From IMG/VR virus record IMGVR_UViG_3300049432_000151, positions 21,050-85,049 of that record: a stretch of DNA of 64,000 nucleotides. One strand, given 5' to 3'. A program made the position numbers and the translations under genes. Shown in pieces: positions 23,718 through 32,141 of the stretch. Origin of the DNA: a virus. The notes under the pieces were generated by a model. That model ran no database searches and was not told the DNA's origin. It worked only from the letters and a program-made list of their open reading frames with translations. Position 1 is the stretch's first letter; every line of letters begins with the position of its first letter.

Positions 23718-25145
23718 ATGAAACGCACTCTCTCAGCGGCGATCGTCGCGGCAACGCTCGTGGTCTATCCAGCCTGCGCGCAGTTCGACTTTCGCGGCAT
23801 CGGCACGCACACGATGACCTATCAGGTCTTCAAGAACGCTCCAACGTTGCCATCGGTCTCAAAGCTCGGCGAGACGCTCATCGTCATGGACCCGTTGTGC
23901 AACTGCCTGAAGATCTCGATGAACGGCACGGCGTTCCAAACGCTCGTTCAGACACCGGGCGCGGGCGGTACCGTTCTCAGTGTCTTCGGCCGTGGCGGCG
24001 CGGTCGTGGCGAACTTCGGCGACTACACGGGTGCGCAGGTCCAGGCGACGCCATTCAACACGATTGCCGGTACGAACGTTCAGACGCAGCTGCAGCAGAT
24101 CGACGCACGGATCACCGCGTCCGCGATCACGACCGTGTTCGGCCGGGCCGGAGCTGTTGCTGGCCTCGCTGGCGACTACACCGCCGTAAAGATCACCTCG
24201 ACCGCTTCAGGCTCGATCGGATCCACCGACGTGCAGGCAGCGATTGCTGAGATCGCGAGTGAGAAGTTGGACGGCACCGTCGCCAACACCTATACCGCGC
24301 TCCAGACCTACAACTCACCAACCGCTGCGGTGAGGATCAAGCCGTCGTCGGCTCCGGGCGCAAACGCGAAGCTCTTCGAGCTGCGGTCTAACCTCGATGC
24401 GTCACTCGCATGGTGGGATGCCGAAGGCGACGAGACCGTCAACAGCAGCTACCTCACTTCCGGATCGATCGACACACTCACCGCCCTGACTCTCAAGACT
24501 GCGGGCGTCACGCGCGCTACGATCAATTCGACTGGGGCTACGTTCGCAGGCGTACTGGCGGCGCCGCAGGCAGTCTTTAATTACACGAACGGCGGAGCAG
24601 TCATCGGAACCACGATCGTGGTGACGAACGCTCTGGGTAGTAACGGCATCGGCGTGGACTCTACGGCCACTGCAACTGGCGCAATCGGCTTGAAGGGCAC
24701 GGCCACCAACACGTCCGGCATCGGTGTCAGCGGTACCTGTTCGGCCGCTGCGAACTGTATCGGCGTGCGTGCCGAAACTACCAGCACAAACGTGAACGCG
24801 ACCGCCATCACCGCGGCGGCGGCGCGCGGAACGACTGTGTTCGCTCAAGCGAATGACGCCCTGAACACCAAGTCGACAATCGTCGCTCGTGACTTCGGTC
24901 AGGCAGCGGACACCAAGATGATCGATGCGCAGAGCTCGGGCGGCACTTCGGTGGGCTGGATTGATCGCGAGGGTGACGCCGGGTTCAAGACGATCACCAT
25001 CACGGCCACGGCGTTCGCCTCACTTGGGACGCCTACGAACGGGTCGATCTACTACTGCAACGACTGCACGATCGCAAACCCGTGTGCGGGCAGCGGGACC
25101 GGTGCACTCGCGAAACGCTTGAACGGCGTGTGGGTCTGCAACTGA
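23718..25145 (+). CDS. Exported fibre-like protein with VFGR.GAV repeats
   Basis: A 475-aa protein from ATG 23718. Signal peptide in residues 1-21 (hydrophobic core, cleavage after ACA). An N-terminal motif DPLCNCLK (near 55-62) is shared with the next gene. Two copies of VFGR.GAV....GDYT followed by a predicted trimeric coiled segment (IAGTNVQTQLQQID) are typical of phage tail-fibre/appendage proteins I know. The C-terminal half is low-complexity beta (Thr/Ala/Gly/Ser). It probably assembles as a trimeric fibre, but how a secreted fibre reaches a virion made in the cytoplasm is unclear. Confidence 0.7.
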   Translation: MKRTLSAAIVAATLVVYPACAQFDFRGIGTHTMTYQVFKNAPTLPSVSKLGETLIVMDPLCNCLKISMNGTAFQTLVQTPGAGGTVLSVFGRGGAVVANFGDYTGAQVQATPFNTIAGTNVQTQLQQIDARITASAITTVFGRAGAVAGLAGDYTAVKITSTASGSIGSTDVQAAIAEIASEKLDGTVANTYTALQTYNSPTAAVRIKPSSAPGANAKLFELRSNLDASLAWWDAEGDETVNSSYLTSGSIDTLTALTLKTAGVTRATINSTGATFAGVLAAPQAVFNYTNGGAVIGTTIVVTNALGSNGIGVDSTATATGAIGLKGTATNTSGIGVSGTCSAAANCIGVRAETTSTNVNATAITAAAARGTTVFAQANDALNTKSTIVARDFGQAADTKMIDAQSSGGTSVGWIDREGDAGFKTITITATAFASLGTPTNGSIYYCNDCTIANPCAGSGTGALAKRLNGVWVCN

Positions 25146-25195
25146 TCAGGCCCGTCCCCCGCTCATTCCCACAGATCGACCGTCAAGGAGTTCTG

Positions 25196-28100
25196 ATGAT
25201 GAAGAGACTCGCAATCGCGGTTCTGCTGATGCTGACGCTGCCCGCGTCCGCACAGTACAACCGCCCTTCAACGTCGACATCGACGTACATCTGGGCGTTC
25301 AAGCCGACCGCTGTGGCGCCTCCTGTCGCCGAGACTGGCGTGGGTAAGATCTATCTCGATCCGACCTGCGGCTGCCTGAAGTGGAGTTACAGCGGGTCCG
25401 TCTGGGCAAACCTCTACACGCCTGGGCTTGTCTACGTCGCCACCTTCAACGGCCGGACGCAGGCGGTCGTCCCAGCAAACGGGGACTACACCGCGACACA
25501 GGTGACAAACACGCCGGCCGGGGCGGTAGCCGGCACGACGGTGCAGAGCGCACTGAATGAACTTGACACTGAGAAGGCGCCGCTCGCCTCGCCTACCTTC
25601 ACGGGCACCGTTACGGTGCCCTCGCCGTTCACCCTGGGCGCCACGTCGATCACGGTCACCGGGACGGAGATCAATCGACTCGCCGGGGTCGCGTCGAACG
25701 TTCAGACACAGATCGATGCGAAAGCGCCTCTCGCGTCGCCGGCATTGACCGGAACGCCATCCGCACCGACAGCAGCGGTGGACACGAACACGACGCAGAT
25801 CGCAACGACTGCGTACGTCGTCGGTCAGGCGTACCTGAAAAGTGCGACTGCAGCGTCGACATACGAGACGCAGGCGGCACATGCGGCCGACGTCTCTACG
25901 ATCAACGCCGCCATCGCGCTGAAGGCGCCACTCGCATCTCCGACGTTCACAGGAACGGTCACAGCTCCGTCAATCACCGGCGGCATCACGCCCGGCACCG
26001 CTTCGACGTCCACGACAATCGCAAAGAGTGGCATCGGCAGCAGCGTCGCCGTTCAGGTGCAAGCCTCAGCCGCAGCTGACCGAGCGCTGATGTCGCTGTC
26101 AGCTGGCGACGGCACGACGTCCGGACGATTCTCCTTCGTTGACTACATTGCCAACGAGACGACACCTCAGAGGTGGCGCGCGGGTATGAATGGGACGAAG
26201 GACTTTGTCGTCCGTGATGAAACGGGGACGCGGACCCCGATCAGCATCGCGCAGTCAGACGGGACGATCATTCTCACCGCCCCGAGTGCGGCGGCTGTCT
26301 TTATGAACACGGGCTACGCGCGGCTGAGGCATGCCGCGGCTGGAAACACGACGTTCGACGTTCAATCCAACGGAGCAGCAAACAACGCGTCGATCGGCAT
26401 CATGAGCGGCGATGGGACAACGTCTAGCCGCTTCGCTGTTGTCAGCTTCGCTTCCTCTGAGACGGTTCCTCAGTCTTGGGCAACGGGCATGTATTCCAGC
26501 AAGAACTGGGTCGTCAGGGACGACACGGCTGGGCGCACACCAATCTCCATCGCTCAGACCGACGGCCTCGTCTCAATCGCGAACGGCTTGAGCGTCACCT
26601 CCGCAAGCGGCAACACCTTCGTAGCGATCACAACGGTCGCCGATGCGGTTGCTCGAGTCCACGCCAATTCGGCGACTCACGCGGCGCAGGTTGACGTCGT
26701 TTCAGGTAACGCAACGACCTCATCTCGAAACTCGTTCATTCGTATTCGGTCGAGTGAAACAGCGACGCAAGAGTGGCGCATCGGAATGGAGGCTAGCAAG
26801 AACTTCTCAATCAACGACACGACGGCGGGTAAGTCGCGCATCGTTTTGCGGCAGGACGTGCCGGGCCTCGTCGGTATCAATGGCTCACCGTCCGCTGGCA
26901 CGCTCGATGTTCGACCCGCGGACGGCTCGGTTGCAGCGTCAGTGGCAGCGACGGCGCCAAACACAACCGGTGCTGCAACAGTTCGGGTGTCCAGCGGAGA
27001 CGGTACAACGTCCGCGCGGGCTGCGTACCTCGACGTGGTCTCAAGCGAAACGTCGACTCAGCGATGGATCGCGGGCATGAACGGCACTAAGAACTTCGTC
27101 GTGACCGACATTACCGGCTCTCGAACGCCGATCAGCGTTGCTCAGACCGACGGTGGCGTCACCTTTTCTGCTCGCATCGGAGTCGGCGTCGCGGCGGCGA
27201 CCGGGTTGGAGCGCATTAAAGGCTACGGCACTGATGCTTCCGAATACCTGACCATCGAAAACGCAAGCACGACAGGTGCTTCGATCATGAACTCCGTGGC
27301 CGGGAACGGAACGACGTCGAGTCGCAACTCCTACCTCCGCCTTTTTTCGAATGAGACGATTACGCAAGAGTGGCGAGCTGGGATGCAGGGCGACAAGACC
27401 TACAGAATTCGCAACCAGACCGCATCCCGAGATCAGATGGTGTTTCGCGACGATCTCGCGTACGTAGGTATCAATGCCACACCGTCCTATCACCTCGATG
27501 TTCAGGACGCGACAGCGAGTGCAACAGTTCGGGTCCGCTCTTCTGCCGCTGCCACCAATGCGATCTTTCGCGCTGAAGGCGGAAGTGGAACGAGCGTAGC
27601 TGGCGTCATTCTCTCGGCGGGCGACGGCACCACCTCTAACCGTAACGCGTACACGCAATTCGTAGCCAACGAAACGTCCTCGCAAACGTGGAACGCGGGA
27701 ATGGTTGGTTCAAAAGATTGGCGCATCTCGGATGCAACGGGTGCGCGCGTTCCGCTCAGCATCGCGCAGACCGACGGCCTCGTCACGTTCGCTAATGGCC
27801 TCGACGCCAGCACGGGTGATCAGCGGGTGAAGGGCTACAAGTTGCAGGCTTTCACACTGCGCATCGTGAACACGGCCGGGGTGATTCAGCACTCGATCTT
27901 CGCCACGTCCACGGCGTTCGCGACCACGATCACTGGAGCCACAGCGACGCTAGCGAACACACCGACCGTCGACGCGGCGACGCCGTTCGTGTCAGGCGGC
28001 GGGCTGATGTCGGGAGCGACTGAGAACTTCGTGTTCGACACAGCTACCGCACAGGGAGTCGAGATTATCGGGGTCGCAAGCGTGGAGTTCTATTCCGCTG

Positions 28101-28288
28101 GCGCGACTGGCACAGCAGCGCCGCCGCTTCCACTCTTTCACTTGCGCAACATCAACGTAAACGGCACCACGATCACGCGACCCGCAATCGGGTTTTACAA
28201 CTCACTCTCGGCGGCGTGGAATCTCACGACGGCGAACCTCGCAGCCGGCAAGGAAATCCGGGTCAAATTCCTCGGCTACATCAAATGA
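25196..28288 (+). CDS. Large exported fibre-like protein with ~100-aa repeats
   Basis: A 1030-aa protein from the double ATG at 25196 (AAGGAG just upstream). Signal peptide 1-20 ending ASA. DPTCGCLK near 50 matches the previous gene, then T.VQSALNELDTEKAPLASPTFTGT, a typical tail-fibre collar repeat. From ~290 to ~890 there are about seven copies of a ~75-110-aa module built on GDGTTS.R...., ET..Q.W..GM..SK, followed by R.PISIAQTDG. The last ~120 residues are a distinct C-terminal head, presumably receptor-binding or trimerising. A long beta-structured fibre is the best reading. Confidence 0.75.
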   Translation: MMKRLAIAVLLMLTLPASAQYNRPSTSTSTYIWAFKPTAVAPPVAETGVGKIYLDPTCGCLKWSYSGSVWANLYTPGLVYVATFNGRTQAVVPANGDYTATQVTNTPAGAVAGTTVQSALNELDTEKAPLASPTFTGTVTVPSPFTLGATSITVTGTEINRLAGVASNVQTQIDAKAPLASPALTGTPSAPTAAVDTNTTQIATTAYVVGQAYLKSATAASTYETQAAHAADVSTINAAIALKAPLASPTFTGTVTAPSITGGITPGTASTSTTIAKSGIGSSVAVQVQASAAADRALMSLSAGDGTTSGRFSFVDYIANETTPQRWRAGMNGTKDFVVRDETGTRTPISIAQSDGTIILTAPSAAAVFMNTGYARLRHAAAGNTTFDVQSNGAANNASIGIMSGDGTTSSRFAVVSFASSETVPQSWATGMYSSKNWVVRDDTAGRTPISIAQTDGLVSIANGLSVTSASGNTFVAITTVADAVARVHANSATHAAQVDVVSGNATTSSRNSFIRIRSSETATQEWRIGMEASKNFSINDTTAGKSRIVLRQDVPGLVGINGSPSAGTLDVRPADGSVAASVAATAPNTTGAATVRVSSGDGTTSARAAYLDVVSSETSTQRWIAGMNGTKNFVVTDITGSRTPISVAQTDGGVTFSARIGVGVAAATGLERIKGYGTDASEYLTIENASTTGASIMNSVAGNGTTSSRNSYLRLFSNETITQEWRAGMQGDKTYRIRNQTASRDQMVFRDDLAYVGINATPSYHLDVQDATASATVRVRSSAAATNAIFRAEGGSGTSVAGVILSAGDGTTSNRNAYTQFVANETSSQTWNAGMVGSKDWRISDATGARVPLSIAQTDGLVTFANGLDASTGDQRVKGYKLQAFTLRIVNTAGVIQHSIFATSTAFATTITGATATLANTPTVDAATPFVSGGGLMSGATENFVFDTATAQGVEIIGVASVEFYSAGATGTAAPPLPLFHLRNINVNGTTITRPAIGFYNSLSAAWNLTTANLAAGKEIRVKFLGYIK

Positions 28289-28698
28289 GCATGCGTAACC
28301 GCATCGCCTCTGTCGTCGTGACCATTGGCCTCATCGCGGCCACGCTGGGCAACGCGCTACTCCTCGTGAGCTGCGCGAGCGAGCGGACGGTGCGACGCGA
28401 GTCCGCGTACCTCCTCGCGGCGACGACCGCTGACATGGAAACGACGTTCGCCGTAGTACGCCGCGGAGGCGCCGAGGCCAACCCGGTCATGAAGCCCTTT
28501 GTAGACCGCGGCAGGCCTGCAACCTACGCGCTGCAGCTCGCGATCGACGGAGCACTCATCTGGTACGCGATGCGACTGAAAGAACGTGGCGACCCGCGAT
28601 GGCACTGGCCACTCCGGATCGTCGCATTCGGCCATCTCGGCGCAGCAACTTGGAACGCGACACAGATCCGCAAAGCGGAGAAGGATAAAGATCGATGA
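28285..28698 (+). CDS. Lipoprotein/membrane protein, DUF5658-like
   Basis: A 137-aa protein. N-terminal hydrophobic segment (about 5-29) ends in lipobox LVSC. The middle carries the pattern DMETTFAVVRRGGAEANPVM, which resembles the D..TT......G..E.NP.M signature of DUF5658-type membrane proteins, followed by a second hydrophobic helix (YALQLAIDGALIWYAM) and a third near 110. It may be a small integral membrane protein rather than a true lipoprotein. Overlaps its neighbours by four bases on both sides, so it is translated with them. Confidence 0.6.
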   Translation: MSMRNRIASVVVTIGLIAATLGNALLLVSCASERTVRRESAYLLAATTADMETTFAVVRRGGAEANPVMKPFVDRGRPATYALQLAIDGALIWYAMRLKERGDPRWHWPLRIVAFGHLGAATWNATQIRKAEKDKDR

Positions 28699-29126
28699 AA
28701 CGATTCACTCTCGCAGCACTCCTCCTGCTCGTCTCGCTCTCAGCATTCGGCGACGGCAAGGTCGTCACGCCTGCGCCGGAGGATCCGGTCGAGGCATGGC
28801 GCTTCCTCGACGTTCGCAACGCGATCGCTGATCCGGCCGCGCCTGTGGCCATCATCGAGGTGGGCTACTTCACAAAGTCGGGTAAGTTTCATCACGCCTC
28901 GACGGTGAACCTGCAGGGCCCGGCGTATCACCAGTTCCTCGGCGCGATCGTCACCGTGGCCGATGCCGCCTACGAAGCGACCCTGACCATGATGGTGACC
29001 AAGGCCGACGGAACGACGGTGACCGTCCCCGACACTCAGTCGATCTTCCGCTTCCGCATCGCGAAATACCTTCTCGCTATCGGCGAGCTGCCCGCCAGCG
29101 TCACCGCCGAGAAGCTCCCGAAGTAA
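28695..29126 (+). CDS. Exported 143-aa protein of unknown function
   Basis: Starts with a clean signal peptide (MKRFTLAALLLLVSLSAFG). The mature part is a small beta domain (VAIIEVGYFTKSGKFHHASTVNLQG, ATLTMMVTKADGTTVTVPD) with no cysteines. No family recognised. Start overlaps the previous stop by 4 bases. It is the last of the block of exported genes inserted between the head genes and the head-tail connector gene at 29136. Confidence 0.6.
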   Translation: MKRFTLAALLLLVSLSAFGDGKVVTPAPEDPVEAWRFLDVRNAIADPAAPVAIIEVGYFTKSGKFHHASTVNLQGPAYHQFLGAIVTVADAAYEATLTMMVTKADGTTVTVPDTQSIFRFRIAKYLLAIGELPASVTAEKLPK

Positions 29127-29135
29127 GGAACTGAC

Positions 29136-29699
29136 ATGCTCGTCACTCCCGAAGAGGCGGCCTCCTTCATCGGAGGCGAAGCGAACGCCCAAGATCCGAC
29201 TCTCGTGCGCCTGACGGCAGCCGTCTGCTCCGCCGTACAGAAATCGTGTGGCCGCTTCTTCGAGTACGCCGAGAGAACCGACTACGTGCGCGGCTTCGGG
29301 CTCGACTACGTCTTTCTCACGGACGCGCCGATCGCCGAGATTGTCGAGGTGCGCATTGATCCGACCGGCTTGTTCGCCGGCGGGACCGTGCCGATCGATC
29401 AATTCTTCTTCCGTCCGGGAGAGGATGACCGCCGGCTTTGGTGGCGAAACGGTAAGTTTCCCGAAGCCGACATCGTAGCGCGCGTCACTCGGCGCGCGGG
29501 GTATCAGGTAACCGGCGACACCCAGCCACAGCTGCCCGCCGACATCAAGACGGTCATCCTCGATGAGATCGCGGCGCGGATACAGCGTGGTTCGGCCGAG
29601 GTGATGAAGTCGGAGACGATCGGCAGCTACAGCTACACCAGATTTGACGGTGCGTTCAATCCTCAGAACCTCGCGTGGCTGCGCCCTTACCGGCTATGA
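29136..29699 (+). CDS. Head-tail connector protein (gp6-like)
   Basis: A 187-aa protein. N-terminal helices (LVTPEEAASFIGG..., VRLTAAVCSAVQKSCGRFF) and a central beta part (TDAPIAEIVEVRIDP) fit the HK97 gp6 / phage_connect_1 pattern of head-tail connectors, which dock beneath the portal as a ring. Position before the head-closure gene agrees. The C-terminal ~60 residues (DEIAARIQRGSAEVMKSE..., YSYTRFDG) are typical for these adaptors. It shares a 4-base overlap with the next gene. Confidence 0.8.
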   Translation: MLVTPEEAASFIGGEANAQDPTLVRLTAAVCSAVQKSCGRFFEYAERTDYVRGFGLDYVFLTDAPIAEIVEVRIDPTGLFAGGTVPIDQFFFRPGEDDRRLWWRNGKFPEADIVARVTRRAGYQVTGDTQPQLPADIKTVILDEIAARIQRGSAEVMKSETIGSYSYTRFDGAFNPQNLAWLRPYRL

Positions 29700-30016
29700 A
29701 CAATCTCCTTCGGCACCGCTGCGCGATCGAACGACGGGACGCAGTCCAGGCTAGCGCCTCCGGCGAAACCATTCAGAACTGGCAGACGATCGCGGATGGC
29801 GTTCCGTGCCTACTCGATGCGAAGGGCGGCTCCGCGCGGCAAGGCGAGTACGGTCGTACGACGCCCGTCAACTTCGTCGGCTTCTTCCGGTGGATGACCG
29901 ATCTCCAGGTGGACGATCGCATCGTGGTGAACGATCAACGCTACGCCGTCACCTTTCTCGCGGACCGTAGCGGGCACCACATCGAGGCGGACCTAGCGCT
30001 CGTAATCGCACCGTGA
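29696..30016 (+). CDS. Head-closure / head-tail adaptor protein
   Basis: A 106-aa protein from ATG 29696 (overlaps the previous stop). It has the compact beta-barrel pattern of the phage head-tail joining family (SPP1 gp16 / HK97 gp7 type): RHRCAIERRD.VQ....GE....W, later VDDRIVVNDQRYAVTFLADRS. The protein seals the connector after packaging and accepts the tail. Short size and position support this. GTG start of the next gene overlaps its stop. Confidence 0.8.
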   Translation: MNNLLRHRCAIERRDAVQASASGETIQNWQTIADGVPCLLDAKGGSARQGEYGRTTPVNFVGFFRWMTDLQVDDRIVVNDQRYAVTFLADRSGHHIEADLALVIAP

Positions 30017-30423
30017 GCGTCGAGTGGGATCCGAAATTTGATGCGCAGCTCGATGACGTCATCCGGAAGAAGCTCACGAACATCGTCCGTCGAATAGCGC
30101 GAAAGGTTGACGACCTGTTTCGATTGCCGAAGTCGGGCCGCTTCTACGGTAAGCATCAAGCCTCCGCACCAGGCGAGGCTCCGGGCATTGAGACGGCCGC
30201 GCTGCGAAAAAGCGTGACAACGTCCGTACAGAAAGTGGGCGACTCCTGGGCGGGAGACGTCGGCCCCTCACTGCAATCAGGTCGGGCGGAGATCGCCAGC
30301 ATGCTGGAGTTCGGAACGTCGAACATCGAGCCCCGACCAGCCTGGCGGCCGGCACTTGAAGCGGTCATCGCTGAAGAAGAGCGAGTTGGCAGCAACACAG
30401 TCACAATCACAACGGAGGCCTGA
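30013..30423 (+). CDS. HK97 gp10-like tail completion protein
   Basis: A 136-aa protein. The N-terminal half is helical and basic (LDDVIRKKLTNIVRRIARKVDDLF), followed by the family signature of gp10-like proteins: conserved G.L..S......GD....VG and MLEFGTSNIEPRPAWRPALEA. The FGT...PRP.. segment is diagnostic. It works at the neck between head and tail. The gene starts with GTG overlapping the previous stop, and the next gene starts within its stop codon. Confidence 0.85.
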   Translation: MSVEWDPKFDAQLDDVIRKKLTNIVRRIARKVDDLFRLPKSGRFYGKHQASAPGEAPGIETAALRKSVTTSVQKVGDSWAGDVGPSLQSGRAEIASMLEFGTSNIEPRPAWRPALEAVIAEEERVGSNTVTITTEA

Positions 30424-30836
30424 TGCAGAGTGTCAAGCAGAGTCTCCGCGCGCGAGCGATCGCGGACGCGACGCTCGTTGCCGCGTTGGGTGGGCAGTAC
30501 TTCTATCACCGCAATCCCGCAACGTCGCTCAGTCAGCTGCTGACCGATGCGACCAAAGCGGTCGTGACGTACTGGCTCGTCGTCGGAACGCCGGATGAGG
30601 AACTGCCGAGGTCCGACGAGTTGTATCAGATGGACATTTGGTCGAAGACCGCAGACAAGAACGACGCGGTCGCGGAGCTGCTCGTTGCACGCTTCGATCA
30701 GAAGCCGCTCGCTATGACAGGCCGCCGGCTCGGCCGCATCGTGCACGTCGCTCCAGTGCTCGAGTTCTATGAGCCCGAGACCGAGCTTCACCACAAAGCG
30801 ATTCAGTTTCGAATCATCAGCTACGCCGCATCGTAA
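30423..30836 (+). CDS. Tail terminator protein (DUF3168-like)
   Basis: A 137-aa alpha/beta protein. The helical N-terminus (SVKQSLRARAIADATLVAALGG) followed by strands (VTYWLVVGTPDEEL, YQMDIWSKTADKNDAVAELLVARF) resembles DUF3168/lambda gpU-type terminators that cap the tail tube. Location between gp10-like and tail-tube genes is exactly where a terminator lies in lambda-like phages. A small GGCCG/CGGCC hairpin follows its stop, before the tail-tube gene. Confidence 0.75.
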   Translation: MQSVKQSLRARAIADATLVAALGGQYFYHRNPATSLSQLLTDATKAVVTYWLVVGTPDEELPRSDELYQMDIWSKTADKNDAVAELLVARFDQKPLAMTGRRLGRIVHVAPVLEFYEPETELHHKAIQFRIISYAAS

Positions 30837-30897
30837 CCAACTTTCGGCCGTTCGGCCGGCTCACCACCAATCTCAAACCGCATAGAAGGAGATCACC

Positions 30898-31464
30898 ATG
30901 GGTGACGTAGCGAAACTTTTCAACGGGCCGGTGCAGATGCTTATCGACATCGCCGGCTCGCTCGCCGACATCGGCTTCACGAAGGGCGGCCTGAAGATCG
31001 ATGTGACGCCGAAGGTGCAGGCGTTCACCGTTGATCAGCAGGGCGACACTGAAGTGAAGCGCGTGCTCAAAGGTGTCGACGTGAAGGTGATGTTCTCCTG
31101 CGCCGAGTACACGCTCGACAATCTGAAGCGTGCGCTGGTCAATGGCATCACCCTTCAAGACGACGTTACGGCCACGAAGAAGAAGCTGTCCATCCGTCCT
31201 CTCGCTGGAAAGTCGTTGGCGGGGACGAAGTGGGTCTTTAAGCCGATCGATCCGCTGACCGGCGTCGGCAGCATCGATGCGAACACGTGGGTCACGGTGC
31301 CGAAAGGCGTTCCGGATGAATCCACTGTGTCGCTCCTTCTGTCTCCGGACGACCTGACGCTGATCCCGATCACGCTCGACTGTCTCCCGGATAGCGCGAA
31401 CAAAGATGAGGTCATCTTCTTCGGCGACGGCTCCGTCGTCGACGCGAACGAGTCCGGCTTCTAA
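30898..31464 (+). CDS. Major tail (tube) protein
   Basis: A 188-aa protein. Pattern of tail-tube proteins: an early strand pair (GGLKIDVTPKVQAFTVDQQGD), VKRVLKGVDVKVMFSCAEYTLDNLKRAL, and a beta-rich C-terminal half ending with a short acidic tail. Strong GAAGGAG ribosome-binding site. It is preceded and followed by intergenic hairpins, like the capsid gene, which fits high expression. It would polymerise around the tape measure protein to form the flexible tail. Confidence 0.8.
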   Translation: MGDVAKLFNGPVQMLIDIAGSLADIGFTKGGLKIDVTPKVQAFTVDQQGDTEVKRVLKGVDVKVMFSCAEYTLDNLKRALVNGITLQDDVTATKKKLSIRPLAGKSLAGTKWVFKPIDPLTGVGSIDANTWVTVPKGVPDESTVSLLLSPDDLTLIPITLDCLPDSANKDEVIFFGDGSVVDANESGF

Positions 31465-31473
31465 ACGAAAGGA

Positions 31474-31494
31474 CGGGGAGGCTTGCCCTCCCCG
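31474..31494 (+). other. Perfect 8-bp hairpin after tail-tube gene
   Basis: CGGGGAGG (31474-31481) pairs perfectly with CCTCCCCG (31487-31494) over a 5-base loop. It is located between the tail-tube stop and the chaperone gene start at 31505; there is no T-tract. Confidence 0.65.
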
Positions 31495-31504
31495 CCTCAA
31501 TTCA

Positions 31505-31855
31505 ATGTCAGAAACGAAACCGACCGAAGTTATCGATGCGGACGCGTTCGATCCGCTCCCGACCCGCCAGGTCAAAATCGGCAGCAGCGCGTACGGCGCT
31601 CTCTCGGTCCTCGACGTGGACCAGCTGACGCTCATGAAGCTGAAGCGATTCGATGACCACCTGAAGCTGCTCGAGCTGAATGAGCAGATCGCGTTCATCT
31701 CCGGCCTGATCATGAAGTTCGTTCCGACGCTGCCGTCCGAAGTCCTTTCCGACTGGCCTGCGAACAAGCTGATCTGGCTCCTCGGCAAGGTGACGGCTCC
31801 GCCCAAAGGCGAGGTGGCCGACCCTTTAGCGATGAGCCCAGCCGCATCGAATTAG
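31505..31855 (+). CDS. Tail assembly chaperone, G-like
   Basis: A 116-aa acidic protein from ATG 31505. Equivalent by position and size to lambda gpG, which binds the tape measure protein before tail assembly. Its final codons contain a -1 slippery heptamer at 31822-31828 in the correct frame, so a fraction of ribosomes would bypass the TAG at 31853 and continue into the overlapping T frame. An ordinary 116-aa product is expected to predominate. No other domain is seen. Confidence 0.78.
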   Translation: MSETKPTEVIDADAFDPLPTRQVKIGSSAYGALSVLDVDQLTLMKLKRFDDHLKLLELNEQIAFISGLIMKFVPTLPSEVLSDWPANKLIWLLGKVTAPPKGEVADPLAMSPAASN

Positions 31856-32133
31856 CGCAGCAGTTTGCGGCTCTCGCTGCGTTCTACGGCTGGGATCACG
31901 ATTCGATGATGGGACTGTCGTCGCGTCAGGTGCAGGCGTATCACCGGCAGATCGGCCGCCTCCGAGCCGCGAACGACATGCGTCTGCTGAGGATCATCCG
32001 AGCGCCTCATCTGAAGCCGGACGCGCAGAACGATCTGTGGCGTGAGCTGCAGCAGGAAGCGCGCGGCACCCCTGAGAAGACGATCACAGTTTCCAACAAC
32101 GAAGAACTGAAGCATCTGCTACGCAGACAGTGA
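31822..32133 (+). CDS. T-like extension read by -1 ribosomal frameshift (GT chaperone)
   Basis: The -1 frame is open from inside the G-like gene to TGA 32133. The shift site C CCT TTA (31822-31828) fits X XXY YYZ relative to the G frame. Slipping gives ~101 extra residues beginning SDEPSRIELAQQFAALAAFYGW, a sensible helical continuation, and a total product of ~209 aa. An internal ATG at 31906 exists but lacks a clear ribosome-binding site. In lambda the GT fusion recruits tail-tube protein to the tape measure; the same is expected here. Confidence 0.78.
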   Translation, partial: PFSDEPSRIELAQQFAALAAFYGWDHDSMMGLSSRQVQAYHRQIGRLRAANDMRLLRIIRAPHLKPDAQNDLWRELQQEARGTPEKTITVSNNEELKHLLRRQ

Positions 32134-32141
32134 GGTAATCG

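Noticed and set aside
31802-31808. CCCAAAG as the frameshift heptamer
   Set aside because: It is out of phase for the G-like frame (codons are CCC AAA GGC); CCCTTTA at 31822 is in phase.
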